This document shows positions 34,398 to 42,723 of a stretch of DNA of 64,000 bases, one piece after another. The stretch comes from Solirubrobacterales bacterium. Its GTDB lineage: Bacteria > Actinomycetota > Thermoleophilia > Solirubrobacterales > Solirubrobacteraceae. Position 1 is the first letter of the stretch; each line of letters opens with the position of its first letter. A model generated the notes under the pieces. The model did not search any database. It had not been told where the DNA came from and saw only the letters and a program-made list of their open reading frames with translations. Position numbers and translations under genes: made by a program. The DNA is taken from contig JAFAYV010000056.1 in the NCBI GenBank assembly GCA_019240115.1, forward strand, positions 1-64,000, written 5' to 3'.

Positions 34398-35057
34398 ATG
34401 CTTGACTCTGACTCGCATCTGCCCGAGGACCCCGAGCCTGCCCCGGCGCTCGGTCCCCGCCGCGCCGGGCTGGCGGTGGTGGCGGTCGTGGCGGTGGTGA
34501 TCGTCGGCTATGGCGGCTACGCCCGCCATTGGCGTTGGGTGGGCATCGACGGAGACACCGCGACGCTGTGGGATTGGCTGCATCTGCTGCTGTTGCCCGT
34601 GGCCGCGATCCTGCTCACGCTGTGGGCGCGACACCGGCCCGCGCTCGGCCGTCGCAGCCTGACCGCCGTCGGCGTGCTGCTGGCATGCTTTGTGGGGGTG
34701 GTGGTCGCCGGCTACACGATCCCGTGGGCGTGGACCGGCTTTGTCGGCAACAAGCTGTGGGACTGGCTGAACCTGGCCGCGTTGCCGCTGGCGGTAGCGC
34801 TCACGCCGGTGCTCTTGGAACGCCAGTCACCGTGGCAACGCCGCCACGCCGTGGCGGCTGGGGCCGCGGGCAGCGCATTGCTCGTCGCGGTGCTCGGCGG
34901 CTATCTGGCGGGCTGGAGCTGGACGGGCTTTCCCGGCAACACCCTGTGGGACTGGCTGCATCTGCTCCTGCTCCCGCTGCTGGTGCCCGCCGTGATCGCC
35001 CCAGCGATCAAGCCACAGCTGACAGCGTGGTTTGAGAACCACCCGCAGGAACGCTGA
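34398..35057 (+). CDS. Integral membrane protein made of three tandem repeats
   Basis: ATG 34398 gives 219 residues; the frame upstream is not family-like. Three copies of one unit are visible: GYGGYARHWRWVGIDGD..LWDWLHLLLLP, GYTIPWAWTGFVGNKLWDWL..LALPL, and GYLAGWSWTGFPGNTLWDWL..LLLPL. Each has a transmembrane helix, an aromatic loop with W-x-W-x-G and GN-x-LWDWL, then another hydrophobic segment, giving about six helices. Invariant Trp and Asp suggest a functional site. The function is unknown; it follows the chaperone module but has its own start. Confidence 0.8.
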   Translation: MLDSDSHLPEDPEPAPALGPRRAGLAVVAVVAVVIVGYGGYARHWRWVGIDGDTATLWDWLHLLLLPVAAILLTLWARHRPALGRRSLTAVGVLLACFVGVVVAGYTIPWAWTGFVGNKLWDWLNLAALPLAVALTPVLLERQSPWQRRHAVAAGAAGSALLVAVLGGYLAGWSWTGFPGNTLWDWLHLLLLPLLVPAVIAPAIKPQLTAWFENHPQER

Positions 35058-35532
35058 GAGCCCGAGGGCCGCCGCTCACGCCGCCCGCCTCGCGCCGCGA
35101 TCACCGCAGACGACCACCGTGCGGGCGTGCGGACCGCCCGGTCGTGAAGCTCGTCGTGCGGCACGCCCGAGCGCTCCGAGTCCCGCCGAGCGCGCCGGCC
35201 GCGCCGCCTGAGCCGTCCGCTCCGGTGGCCAGCCCGCAGCCGACTGCGGCGGCCCCGGTCATGCAGCCCTCCGCACCCGCCTCGTGGGTCCCGATCCCGG
35301 GGCCGGCTGCGCCGCGCCCGCCGTCCGCGGCGCCGAGCGCTCCGGCGCCGCAGCCACACCGCCCGGCGCGGGCCCCGGCCGCGTCGGCGCCGGCCCTGAG
35401 CCCGGCGCCCGTCGTGCCGCCGGTCAAGCTTCCCGCTCCCGTCCACGTCGCGCCGCCGGTCACGGTGAGGACGCCGGTCATGGTCATCCCGCCCGTGACC
35501 GTCAGAATGCCCGTCGGCGCGCCGCCGGTCTC
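35058..35532. other. Low-complexity region, open on both strands
   Basis: The plus strand reads a Pro/Ala/Val-rich frame from GTG 35144 (APVHVAPPVTVRTPVMVIPP), and the minus strand a Gly/Thr-rich frame (GILTVTGGMTMTGVLTVTGG). Both have high GC at third positions, so coding strand cannot be decided by eye. In the plus frame the low-complexity part runs directly into the methyltransferase remnant. No domain is recognisable. Confidence 0.4.
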
Positions 35533-35919
35533 GCTGACCCGGCTGCGCTTCGAAGTCACCGCCGCCGACGGATCCCCCGGCTCGGAATATGACCTGGTCA
35601 CCTGCTTTGACTGCCTGCACGACATTGGGCGACCCGGTGGCCGTCGCCCGCCACGTTCGCCAAGCCCTCGCCGAGGACGGGGCGTGGATGATCGTCGAAC
35701 CCCAGGCCGGCGACCGCGTCGAGGACAACCTCAACCCGGTCGGCCGCGCCTACTACGCGTTCTCGACGATGCTCTGCACCCCGAACTCGCTCTCTCAGAA
35801 CGGCCGTCTCGCGCTCGGCGCCCAGGCCGGAGAGGCGCGGCTTCGCGAGGTCGTCACCGCAGGCGGCTTCACCCGGTTCCGCCGCCCCGTTCAACATCGT
35901 GCTCGAGGCGCGGCCATGA
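35533..35919 (+). pseudogene. Class I SAM-dependent methyltransferase, C-terminal remnant
   Basis: RLRFEVTAADGSPGSEYDLV and TCFDCLHDIG (motifs around the acidic strand 4) are followed, after a +1 shift near 35622, by GDPVAVARHVRQALAEDGAW and MIVEPQAGDRVEDNLNPVGR. AGEARLREVVTAGGFTRFRR follows; another small deletion precedes NIVLEARP and TGA 35917-35919. The SAM-binding N-terminal motif I is missing. The stop overlaps the start of the next gene (ATGA), so this was once a coupled pair. Confidence 0.7.
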
Positions 35920-36206
35920 TCGTCACCCTCACGGCCCGGCGCCTAAAGCCGGGCCTCTACGACACATTTCGCGCGGCTTGGGATCCTGGCCACGCGCCAA
36001 CCGGTTGGACGCGGATCTACCACTGCCGCGACATCTCCGACCCCGACGTGGTGATCTCGTTCGGCCTCCTCGACGGCACCCTTGAGCAACTACGCGACGC
36101 CCAGCAGCGCCTCGCCCGCGGCGCCCAGGTCAAGCGCATCGACCCGCACGTCCACGAGGTGCTGCTCGACGGCTCCTACGAAGTCGTGGAGGAACTGTCT
36201 CCATGA
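35916..36206 (+). CDS. Small dimeric alpha/beta-barrel (ABM-like) protein
   Basis: The 96-residue protein starts MIVTLTARRLKPGLYDTFRA and continues with RIYHCRDISDPDVVISFGLL and an end LLDGSYEVVEELSP. The pattern of two strands, helix, strand matches ferredoxin-like dimeric barrels (antibiotic biosynthesis monooxygenase or EthD type). The catalytic residues cannot be placed. It overlaps the decayed methyltransferase stop by 4 bases. The function is unknown. Confidence 0.65.
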   Translation: MIVTLTARRLKPGLYDTFRAAWDPGHAPTGWTRIYHCRDISDPDVVISFGLLDGTLEQLRDAQQRLARGAQVKRIDPHVHEVLLDGSYEVVEELSP

Positions 36207-36382
36207 CCGATCACGTCCTGGTGAGCCGTGAGCACGACCCGAGCGCGAGCGGACGTCCGCATTGCGTGGATCCGGCAGTCCGGTGCTGCTTCGGCCCGTT
36301 GCGAGGAGCGAGTCTGCGGGCAGTTGAGCGGGTTCCGCGCCTGGCCGATGCGTTGGCCGCGAGGGGGAGGGACGTCGGCCGG

Positions 36383-37039
36383 CTAGTTCGTGTTGGCGCT
36401 TTTCTTGTGCTGGCGCGCTAGGAGCGCCCGGGATAGCGCGTCGACGAGCCAGTCTTCGGCCGGACCCCAGTCAAGAGCAAAGCCGCGGATGAGCTCTCGC
36501 CACGCTTCATGGCTGGTGGTGAGCGCGAACAACGCTTGCGCTCGCTCGGGCGGTACGTCGTGTCTCAGTCCCTCTAGCTCTTGGATGTGGTCGATGATGA
36601 TGCGGGCTCCCTCCCGGTGGCGTCGTTGTCCCTCAGAGACGGCATCCGTGAGTTCGGGCTCGGCACCGGCGGCGGTGGTGAGCGCTTCGATAATGTCCCC
36701 GCATCGCTCGTGGAGGCTTCTGGTCACGCGCACGCCTGCTCGTAGCGTCGCAAGCGCGGTCCTGGCACTCGTGACTTCCTCGGCGAGCGGCCCGACGCCT
36801 GCCTCCTCGTCGATCAGGTCGATGAGGGCCAGCAGCATGCCGCGCTTTGAGCCGAGCCGAGCGTAGATCGTCTGGATCGCGACACCGGCCTCGTCGGCTA
36901 TGTCGTCGATCGACGTGGCGGCGTAACCACGCTCAGCGAACAAGCCGCGGGCGGCGCGGAGAATGTCCCCGCGGGTCTGCTGGGCCATCCGTTCGCGGCG
37001 ATCGATACGCGCTCTAGGCACGCTTGACAGAATAGCCAT
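36383..37039 (-). CDS. TetR/AcrR-family regulator
   Basis: The 218-residue protein has an N-terminal HTH: GDILRAARGLFAERGYAATS, then IDDIADEAGVAIQTIYARLG and SKRGMLLALIDLID. The ligand domain includes TRSLHERCGDIIEALTTAAG and ALTTSHEAWRELIRGFALDW, typical of TetR proteins of the TetR_C_37-like type. Its start lies inside the promoter of the divergent cupin gene (37024-37053), so binding near its own start would silence both. The region 36207-36382 downstream holds no gene. Confidence 0.92.
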   Translation of the reverse strand: MAILSSVPRARIDRRERMAQQTRGDILRAARGLFAERGYAATSIDDIADEAGVAIQTIYARLGSKRGMLLALIDLIDEEAGVGPLAEEVTSARTALATLRAGVRVTRSLHERCGDIIEALTTAAGAEPELTDAVSEGQRRHREGARIIIDHIQELEGLRHDVPPERAQALFALTTSHEAWRELIRGFALDWGPAEDWLVDALSRALLARQHKKSANTN

Positions 37040-37053
37040 ACTTTGGGTAGAAT
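37024..37053 (+). promoter_or_regulatory. Promoter for the cupin gene
   Basis: TTGACA (37024-37029), 18-bp spacer, TAGAAT (37048-37053), about 48 bp before the cupin start. It overlaps the first codons of the divergent TetR gene (start 37039). Confidence 0.6.
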
Positions 37054-37101
37054 CAGCTTATAGCAACCGAAATATGCATCCACCGACCCGAGGGGAGCAG
37101 C

Positions 37102-37719
37102 ATGTCATCCATCGTCACCAGCAACGCCGACGCCGCCTTGCGTAGGGAGAGCGCGACCAACACGAACGCAAGCGGCTACCCGCGCGCGATCGACAACGGC
37201 GCCGGCGAGCTGCTCACGTTCCTTGGCGTGCGACACGACGCGGACGGTCGTCAGCTGCTCGAGCTCGAAAATCGCGTGCAGCCGGGCAGCGGTCCGCCGA
37301 TGCACGTGCATTACCTCCAGGAGGAAAGCCTGACGGTGCAGGAGGGCCGCATGGGCTATTGCGTCGCCGGTGGGCCGGACTGCTTCGCTGGACCGGGAGA
37401 AATGGTCACCTTCGCTCGGGGGCAGATGCATCGCTTTTGGAACGCCGGCAACGGGGAACTTCGATGCTCGGGATGGGTGAGTCCTCCAGCCAACCTCGAG
37501 TACGTCCTCACCGAGGCATTTGCATCGATGCGGCGGGGCCGCGGCCGCCCGAATCCGTTCGACGTGGCTTACCTGCTCGCCCGCTACCGGACCGAGTTCG
37601 CGCAGGGCGACCTACCGGCACCCGTCCGCGTGGTGGTGTTCCCAATTCTCCGCGCCGTGGGTCGACTCCTGGGCCAGGACCGACGCTACGCGAACGCACC
37701 CCCGCCAATCAGGCGCTGA
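37102..37719 (+). CDS. Cupin-domain protein, divergent from TetR
   Basis: The 205-residue protein has a GGGGAG site upstream. Cupin motif 1 is PPMHVHYLQEESLTVQEGRM, with metal-binding His-x-His and Glu, and motif 2 is GPGEMVTFARGQMHRFWNAG with His. These give a complete 3-His/1-Glu site, unlike the cupin at 15823. The C-terminal ~70 residues (FDVAYLLARYRTEFAQGDLP, then VVFPILRAVGRLLG) form a helical extension seen in cupins linked to quercetinase-like proteins. It is probably repressed by the divergent TetR. The substrate is unknown. Confidence 0.88.
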   Translation: MSSIVTSNADAALRRESATNTNASGYPRAIDNGAGELLTFLGVRHDADGRQLLELENRVQPGSGPPMHVHYLQEESLTVQEGRMGYCVAGGPDCFAGPGEMVTFARGQMHRFWNAGNGELRCSGWVSPPANLEYVLTEAFASMRRGRGRPNPFDVAYLLARYRTEFAQGDLPAPVRVVVFPILRAVGRLLGQDRRYANAPPPIRR

Positions 37720-37891
37720 GCCCCAGCGGGCGGGAAGTCAGAGCCCGAGCGGGGACGTGCTCACGCCGCCTAACGTAGACATCGCGCAGACGACATCTCA
37801 CCCTACGAAAGCTCAACGTCAACCGCCGCCGCGAGGCCGTCACCGCCGCCGGGCAACCTCGCCGCCAGGACGTGAGCAGCGGCCAGCGCTC

Positions 37892-37947
37892 GCTCGCCGC
37901 CTGACCTCGGTGCCGCTCGCCGCCTGACCTCGGTGCAGCTCGCCGCC
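37892..37947 (+). repeat. 23-bp tandem repeat, 2.4 copies
   Basis: The unit GCTCGCCGCC-TGACCTCGGTGC(C/A) occurs at 37892-37914 and 37915-37937, followed by a partial copy (GCTCGCCGCC). It lies in the gene-free 37720-37986 interval, where nothing else is recognised. Confidence 0.8.
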
Positions 37948-37986
37948 GCCTGGGGGTCGTCGAGGAGTAAACCGGCGCCGCGACGA

Positions 37987-38325
37987 TCAGCCGCCGAGCG
38001 CGGTAGCGACCTGGTCGGCGATGCGCCGCGCCGAGCGCGAGGCCAGACCGAGGAGGTCTGGTCGGTCCGCGTCAGCCAGGATCCTGACGCTGGACGTCTC
38101 GTCCTGCGCCGTGACCGTCAGGGTGACCTGACGCCAGGGCGCCTCGAACAGGAGCCGTTTCTGCCCCGACACGGTTCCAACGCCCGTCTGGATGTTGATG
38201 AAGCCGGCCTCCCGGAGAGCCTGAGCACCGGTCTTCACCGCGTTGTCCGGGGACCCGTACAGGATCACGTGACGTTCGGCGGTTGCCACAGCTGCGTTGC
38301 TCTCGTGGTGATCCGGGCCCATCAT
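37987..38325 (-). CDS. Conserved-looking hypothetical protein
   Basis: This 112-residue protein starts MMGPDHHESNAAVATAERHV. Predicted strands (ILYGSPDNAVKTGAQALREA, then GFINIQTGVGTVSGQKRLLF, and QVTLTVTAQDETSSVRILAD) alternate with one helix and end in a C-terminal helix (LASRSARRIADQVATALGG). This resembles a small alpha-beta sandwich fold. I do not recognise the family. It is divergent from the HyuA gene with 100 bp between starts, so it may share its promoter region. Confidence 0.6.
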   Translation of the reverse strand: MMGPDHHESNAAVATAERHVILYGSPDNAVKTGAQALREAGFINIQTGVGTVSGQKRLLFEAPWRQVTLTVTAQDETSSVRILADADRPDLLGLASRSARRIADQVATALGG

Positions 38326-38425
38326 GCCGTAATCGCGCGGCGGTGTTAGCGACCGCAGCGATCGACGCGTCCGTGGTCGCGCATACTTCGCAACCTGCCC
38401 GCTTCAACCAGGAGGCAGATCGTCC

Positions 38426-40540
38426 ATGACCCCGCTGTTCGTCGCCTCGGATATCGGCGGCACGTTCACCGACACCGTGATGATCGAGTCCGACGGGTCG
38501 ATCCGTCGCTACAAGGCCGCGACGGTGCCCGACGATCCCGCCGCCGGGGTGCTGGCCACGCTTGAGCTCGCCGCCCAGGACGCCGGCGCGCCGGTCGGCG
38601 ACCTCCTGCGCCGGGCCGCGCGCTTTGCCCACGGCACGACGGTCGCCACCAACGCGATGCTCGAGCGCACGACCGCTCGGGTGGGGCTCATCCAGACGCG
38701 CGGCTTCGGCGACACGCTGGCGATCATGCGGGGGTTCAAGTCGCTCGGGCTCGACGAGGACGCGATCAAGAACTTCCGCTCGATGGTCAAGCAGGACCGC
38801 GTCGTCTCCAAGCCGATGATCCGCGAGGTCTCCGAGCGCGTCGACTACCGAGGTCGGGTCGTGCAGCCGCTCGACGAGGACGGCGCCCGGGCCGCAGTGC
38901 GCGAGCTCGCCGACGCCGGCGCCGAGGTGATCGCGGTATCGCTGCTGTGGGCGTTCAAGAACCCCGCGCACGAGCGCCGGATCGGTGAGCTCGTCGCCGA
39001 GGAGCTGCCCGGGGTCCCGTGCACGCTGTCGAGCGAGCTGCTGCCCCGGCTCGGCGAGTACCAGCGCACGGTCACGGTGGCGGTCAACGCGAGCCTGCGG
39101 CCGGTGCTGCGCCGCGCGGTACGCAGCCTCGAGACGACCCTGCGCGACCACGGCCTCGCCGGCGAGCCGCTGCTGATGCAGTCCAACGGCGGCCTGGCGC
39201 GCGTCGCCGAGATCGACCGCGAGGCCGCCTCGACGATCATGTCCGGACCGGTCGGCGGCATCGTCGCCTGCCAGCACCTCGGCGAGCTGCGCGGCAACGA
39301 GAACATCATCGCCACCGACATGGGCGGCACGAGCTTCGAGGTCGGCCTCGTCCTCGACGGGGCCGCGCACATCGCCAACTCGACCTGGGTCGGGCGCCAC
39401 GAGCTCGCGCTGCCCTCGGTCTCGGTGCGGACCGTCGGCGCCGGCTCGGGCTCGATCGCGAGCGTCGCCCACGGTCTGCTCAGCGTCGGGCCGCAGAGCG
39501 CAGGGGCGGTGCCCGGGCCGGCGTGCTACGCGCGCGGCGGCGCGCTGCCGACGGTCGCCGACGCCGACCTCGTGCTCGGGTACATCAATCCCGAGAACTT
39601 CCTCGCCGGCCGTCTGGCGCTCGACGTGGAGGCGGCGCGCGAGGCGATCGCCGTCCACGTCGCCCGTCCGCTTGGGCTCGAGGTCGAGGCGGCCGCCGAG
39701 GGGATCAAGACGATCATCGACGCCCGCATGGCCGACCTCATCCGCACCGCGACGATCGAGCAGGGCTATGACCCGACCGACTTCGTCCTCTACGCCTATG
39801 GCGGGGCGGGCCCGAGCCACGCGTTCTCCTACGGCGCCGAGCTCGCGACCGCCGAGATCGTCGTGCCGCTGACCGCCGCGGTGCACTCGGCGTTCGGGAT
39901 CGCCGTGTGCGATCTGACCGCCGCCGAGGAGGTCTCGGATCCGCTCATCAGCCCGCCGGGGACCGAGGACTATGCCACCGCGCTGTCGGCGGCGGAGATC
40001 AACGCGCGCTTCGCGCGGCTCGCCGAGCGCGCGCAGGCGCGGTTGCGCGAAGCCGGGGGCGAGATGGAGCGGGTGGGGATGGCCCGCTTCGTCGAGATGC
40101 GCTTCCGCTTCCAGATCCACGTGCTGAGCGTGCCGGTGCCGGATGGCCCGGTCGATGACGACGGCGTTCGCGCGCTCGTCGGGCGGTTCATCGAGAGCTA
40201 CGAGGCGCGGTTCGGCGAGGGATCGGCCTTTCAGGCCGCCGGGGTCGAGCTGACGACCTTCCGCGTCGTGGCCACCGTGCCGACCGAGCGCCCGCGGCCG
40301 CGCCCGCTCGGCGCGGGGTCGGGTGACGGGGGCGGCGGCGAGTCGCGGCGCCGGGTCTTCCAGGACGGCGAGTGGCATGATGCGCGCGTCGTGACCCACG
40401 CCGCGCTCGGTCCCGGGCTGGAGCTCGCGGGCCTGTCGATCATCGAGATGCCCGACACCACGGTCGTCGTCGGGCGCGAGCAGTCGGCCGTCGTCGATGA
40501 CTACGGCGACGTCGTCATCACCCCGCGGAGGGCAGCATGA
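38426..40540 (+). CDS. hyuA: HyuA-type ATP-dependent hydantoinase/carboxylase subunit
   Basis: The 704-residue protein starts MTPLFVASDIGGTFTDTVMI after AGGAGG. DIGGTFTD is the ASKHA phosphate-binding motif. TVATNAMLERTTARVGLIQT follows, and GPVGGIVACQHLGE and ATDMGGTSFEVGLV are the second ATPase motifs. Members act with HyuB in N-methylhydantoinase, 5-oxoprolinase, acetone carboxylase and acetophenone carboxylase, phosphorylating the substrate. The stop overlaps HyuB by ATGA, and the HyuB extension described next favours the carboxylase type. Confidence 0.93.
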   Translation: MTPLFVASDIGGTFTDTVMIESDGSIRRYKAATVPDDPAAGVLATLELAAQDAGAPVGDLLRRAARFAHGTTVATNAMLERTTARVGLIQTRGFGDTLAIMRGFKSLGLDEDAIKNFRSMVKQDRVVSKPMIREVSERVDYRGRVVQPLDEDGARAAVRELADAGAEVIAVSLLWAFKNPAHERRIGELVAEELPGVPCTLSSELLPRLGEYQRTVTVAVNASLRPVLRRAVRSLETTLRDHGLAGEPLLMQSNGGLARVAEIDREAASTIMSGPVGGIVACQHLGELRGNENIIATDMGGTSFEVGLVLDGAAHIANSTWVGRHELALPSVSVRTVGAGSGSIASVAHGLLSVGPQSAGAVPGPACYARGGALPTVADADLVLGYINPENFLAGRLALDVEAAREAIAVHVARPLGLEVEAAAEGIKTIIDARMADLIRTATIEQGYDPTDFVLYAYGGAGPSHAFSYGAELATAEIVVPLTAAVHSAFGIAVCDLTAAEEVSDPLISPPGTEDYATALSAAEINARFARLAERAQARLREAGGEMERVGMARFVEMRFRFQIHVLSVPVPDGPVDDDGVRALVGRFIESYEARFGEGSAFQAAGVELTTFRVVATVPTERPRPRPLGAGSGDGGGGESRRRVFQDGEWHDARVVTHAALGPGLELAGLSIIEMPDTTVVVGREQSAVVDDYGDVVITPRRAA

Positions 40541-42723
40541 CCACCGAGGTCGCGGCCACGATCGATCCGGTCACCTTTGAGGTGATCCGCCACAAGCTCT
40601 GGTCGATCAACGAGGAGGGCTCGGCGACGATGATCCACGTCTCGGGCTCCCCAGTCGTGCACGCCACCGACTACAACTTCGGCCTGTACACCGCCGAGGG
40701 GGAGATGGCGGTGATCGGCGTCTACCTGCTCGTCCCGGTCTACACCGGCTCGATGGCCATCCGCGAGTTCCTGCGGCGCTTCGATGACATCGCCGACGGC
40801 GACGTGTTCATCATCAACGATCCCTACATCGCCGCCGAGCACCAGAACGACGTCCAGTTCTGTGCGCCGTTTCACCACGACGGCCGGTTCGTCGCCTGGA
40901 TCGGCTGCATGGCCCACCAGGTCGACCTCGGCGGGACCGATGTCGGCTCCTGGTGCCCGACCGCCAGCGACACCTTCCAGGAGGGGCTGCGGATCCCGCC
41001 CGGGCGGATCGTGCGTCGGGGCACGCTGAACCAGGAGCTATGGGACATGATCACCAACAACACGCGGATGCCGTTCACGGTGGCCAACGACATGACCGCG
41101 TTCCTGTCGGGTCTGCGGGTGGCCACCGAGCGCCTGCACGAGCTCTGCGACCGCTACGGCGCGGACGCCGTCGCCGGCGTCATGAGCCAGTCGATCGACG
41201 CCTCCGAACGCGCCCTGCGCGAGATCCTGACCACGCTGCCCGACGGGGAGTTCGAGCACATCGCGTGGCTCGACCGCCCGGCCGGCGCCGACTCCAGGGA
41301 GTCCGAGCTGCTGACGATCAGCTGCCGGATGACGAAGGCCGGCGACCGGCTCGTGTTCGACTTCGACGGGTCAGACCCGGAATCGGCGGGGTACGGGATG
41401 GCCACTCGGGCGGGCACGGTCGGCGCCGTGGCGACGCTGATGCTCTGCCTGTTCGGCTCCGAGGTGCCGTGGAACCACGGCCTGATGCGACCCGTCGAGG
41501 TCGTCGCGCAGGATGGGCGATGCGTGACCGCCGTCTCGCCGATGCCGGTCTCGGGCGGCGCCGCGGCCGCCAACTGGGTCGCGATGAACGCCGCCGCGGG
41601 CGCCATCACGAAGATGGTCTCGTTCTCCGAGCGCTACGGCGGGCTCGCCTTCGGTCCCGGGGACGGCTCGTGGCAGCTCGCGCAGTTCGGCGGGCTCAAC
41701 CAGTACGACGAGCCGTTCGCCGCGATGTACCTCGACTCGCTGCTGTGGGGCGGCCCGGCGTTCTGCGATCGCGACGGCGTCGACTCCGGCGGCGCGATGG
41801 TCATCCTCGGCGGCGGCACCCAGGACGTCGAGCAGCAGGAGGTCGGCCAGCCGCTGCTGTACCTGTGGCGGCGCGAGGTGCCCGACTCCGGCGGCGCCGG
41901 GCGCCACCGCGGCGGCAACGGGATCGAGTTCGCGATGACGCCGATCGACACCGACGAGGTCTCGGGGGTCATGGCCACCCACGGGACCAAGCTGCCCAAT
42001 CGCACCGGGATCTTCGGCGGCCTGCCCGGCTCCTGCGCGCGGTTCGAGATCGTGCGCGGCGCCGACGCGCTCTCAGAGCTCGGGCGGGGTACGACGATCG
42101 AACGTCTTGACGCGGTGCGCGGTGACTACGAGGAGCTGCCGGGGGTCAACGCCGGCCTGGTCATCAGGCCCGGCGAGATCGTCAACGTCCGACTGCAGAA
42201 CGGCGGCGGCTACGGCGACCCGATTCTGCGCGACCCCGACGCCGTCCGCGAGGACCTGCGCACCGGCGCGGTCTCCGACGACGTCGCTCGGCGCATCTAC
42301 GGCGTCGTCGTCAGCGACGGCACGGTCGATGCGGACGGGACCGAGCGGCGCCGCGACGAGATCCGCTCGGCACGCCGCGCCGCGATGGTCGCCCCTGCGG
42401 GCTCACCAGACCCGCCCACCCCGCCGATGCCGATCGCCGCCGACCGGTGGGGGGAGAGCCTGCGCTTCCGCCCGGCAAACGATCCCACCGCCCCGCCGGG
42501 GGCGTATTGCGCCCACTGCGACGCCGAGCTCGGCGCGGTTCGCGGCGACTGGCGCGCGCTGGCGGGCACGGTCGCGCTCGCCGCCCGGGATCTCGGCCCG
42601 CTCGTCCAGCTGCCCGACGAGCTCGTCGCCCGCCAGTACGTCTGTCCGCATTGCGTGGCCGCCCTGTGGGTGGAGATCCTGCCCGCGGACGCGCCCCCGT
42701 GGCGCGACTTCGAGTTGCGATGA
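40537..42723 (+). CDS. hyuB: HyuB-type subunit with fused C-terminal zinc-ribbon (acetone carboxylase gamma-like)
   Basis: The 728-residue protein has a normal HyuB body: DPVTFEVIRHKLWSINEEGS, FIINDPYIAAEHQNDVQFCA, and near residue 540 LNAGLVIRPGEIVNVRLQNG-like sequence with GGGYGDP. After about residue 610 comes an extension with two Cys pairs, YCAHCDAELG and YVCPHCVAALWVEILP, a CxxC...CxxC ribbon like the gamma subunit of acetone carboxylase. HyuA plus HyuB plus gamma-like domain suggests an ATP-dependent ketone or aromatic-ketone carboxylase rather than a hydantoinase. The substrate is unknown. Confidence 0.88.
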   Translation: MTTEVAATIDPVTFEVIRHKLWSINEEGSATMIHVSGSPVVHATDYNFGLYTAEGEMAVIGVYLLVPVYTGSMAIREFLRRFDDIADGDVFIINDPYIAAEHQNDVQFCAPFHHDGRFVAWIGCMAHQVDLGGTDVGSWCPTASDTFQEGLRIPPGRIVRRGTLNQELWDMITNNTRMPFTVANDMTAFLSGLRVATERLHELCDRYGADAVAGVMSQSIDASERALREILTTLPDGEFEHIAWLDRPAGADSRESELLTISCRMTKAGDRLVFDFDGSDPESAGYGMATRAGTVGAVATLMLCLFGSEVPWNHGLMRPVEVVAQDGRCVTAVSPMPVSGGAAAANWVAMNAAAGAITKMVSFSERYGGLAFGPGDGSWQLAQFGGLNQYDEPFAAMYLDSLLWGGPAFCDRDGVDSGGAMVILGGGTQDVEQQEVGQPLLYLWRREVPDSGGAGRHRGGNGIEFAMTPIDTDEVSGVMATHGTKLPNRTGIFGGLPGSCARFEIVRGADALSELGRGTTIERLDAVRGDYEELPGVNAGLVIRPGEIVNVRLQNGGGYGDPILRDPDAVREDLRTGAVSDDVARRIYGVVVSDGTVDADGTERRRDEIRSARRAAMVAPAGSPDPPTPPMPIAADRWGESLRFRPANDPTAPPGAYCAHCDAELGAVRGDWRALAGTVALAARDLGPLVQLPDELVARQYVCPHCVAALWVEILPADAPPWRDFELR

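Noticed and set aside
35101-35625. Gly/Thr-rich minus-strand protein
   Set aside because: It is open and repetitive, but overlaps the antisense of the methyltransferase remnant and has no domain or clear start; kept only as a note.
38426-42723. Simple hydantoinase or 5-oxoprolinase
   Set aside because: The C-terminal zinc-ribbon on HyuB and the coupled SDR fit a ketone carboxylase better, although the substrate remains unproven.
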